Origin: Cynocephalus volans
Lineage: Eukaryota > Chordata > Mammalia > Dermoptera > Cynocephalidae
DNA: 64,000 nucleotides
Assembly: GCF_027409185.1 (NCBI RefSeq)
Contig: NC_084462.1
Span: forward strand, 992,001 to 1,056,000
Direction of reading: 5' to 3'
Shown: one piece after another, positions 63,592 to 64,000 of the stretch
Layout of the letters: the number at the start of each line of letters is the position of its first letter
Numbering within the stretch: position 1 is the first letter of the stretch
Program-made: the position numbers and the translations under genes
The notes under the pieces: generated by a model
Seen by the model: the letters and a program-made list of their open reading frames with translations, nothing else
The model's database searches: none
Told to the model about the DNA's origin: nothing

Positions 63592-64000
63592 CTCTCCCAA
63601 ACCTATTCCCCCCAACTGTCCCTGGCCTTTCTCCTGAATATCAGACTCTTATATTCAATTATCTCTTTGACGTCTCCAGCTGGCTGTCTAATGGCATCTC
63701 ACATCTAACATGGCCCAAAGAGAATGCTTCATTCCTCCCTTCCCCCTCCCCTCTCCAGTCTTCTCCTTTCAGGAATAGTAACACCATCCATGCAGATGAT
63801 CTTATCAGGAATCTTGGAGGCATCCTTGATTCCTTTATCATTACACCCATATCTAATCCTTTAGCAAATTCACTTGGTACATCACTGAATCTGTCTTGAA
63901 TCATCCTCCTCTCCATCCTCACTGCTATCTTCTCACCAAAGCCACCTTCATCTCTCACCTAAACAATTACCTTGGGCTTCTGCTCTCCCTACGTTTACTC
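63592..64000. other. TMEM143 intron, no recognised feature
   Basis: An open frame exists on the minus strand at 63958-63659, but it matches no known TMEM143 exon and is probably chance. Confidence 0.4.

Noticed and set aside
63659-63958. Candidate missing TMEM143 upstream exon
   Set aside because: The minus-strand frame has no resemblance to the known upstream TMEM143 region and no clear splice sites.

Overview
The window is nuclear DNA of a placental mammal. It holds three genes in the order known from human 19q13.33: ODAD1 (CCDC114) on the minus strand, EMP3 on the plus strand, and the 3' part of TMEM143 on the minus strand. The host is most likely a colugo (Dermoptera). More than twenty young SINEs have a tRNA-Ile-like body, often as a head-to-tail dimer ending in an A tail and flanked by target-site duplications. 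This is the architecture described for the dermopteran CYN SINEs. The species call is an inference, because no database search was run.

Layout. 1-3.2 kb: decayed gammaretrovirus-like provirus (RNase H, integrase and env traces, LTR-like end) with a fold-back inversion inside pol and an antisense L1 fragment. 3.2-7.7 kb: L1 3' ends, SINEs and a long (TTTTA)n array. 7.7-13.9 kb: nearly full-length, inactivated L1 whose 5' region is made of tandem monomers. 14-15.1 kb: MaLR LTR and other old repeats. 15.1-45 kb: ODAD1, with 14 coding exons assembled here (722 codons). Its introns are filled with L1, MaLR LTRs, L2, MIR, MER5A and CYN-like SINEs, the largest being the 12-kb intron 3. 44-45.1 kb: GC-box-rich CpG-type promoter next to a 140-bp C/T tract. 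47.9-51.8 kb: EMP3, with a TATA box, a non-coding first exon and four coding exons (163 aa), all closed in frame. 52.7-61.8 kb: the last five coding exons of TMEM143 (353 aa); its N-terminal exons lie beyond the right edge. 61.8-64 kb: LTRs and unassigned intronic DNA.

The genes are syntenic neighbours, not a pathway. ODAD1 anchors outer dynein arms to ciliary doublet microtubules. EMP3 is a four-pass PMP22/EMP family membrane glycoprotein. TMEM143 is a two-pass protein of poorly known, probably mitochondrial, function.

I saw no CRISPR array, bacterial operon or clearly new enzyme system. The most unusual items are the fold-back inversion in the provirus, the monomeric L1 5' region, a 3'-truncated SINE with an 18-bp target-site duplication, chimeric SINE monomers and clustered AP-1 sites in EMP3.
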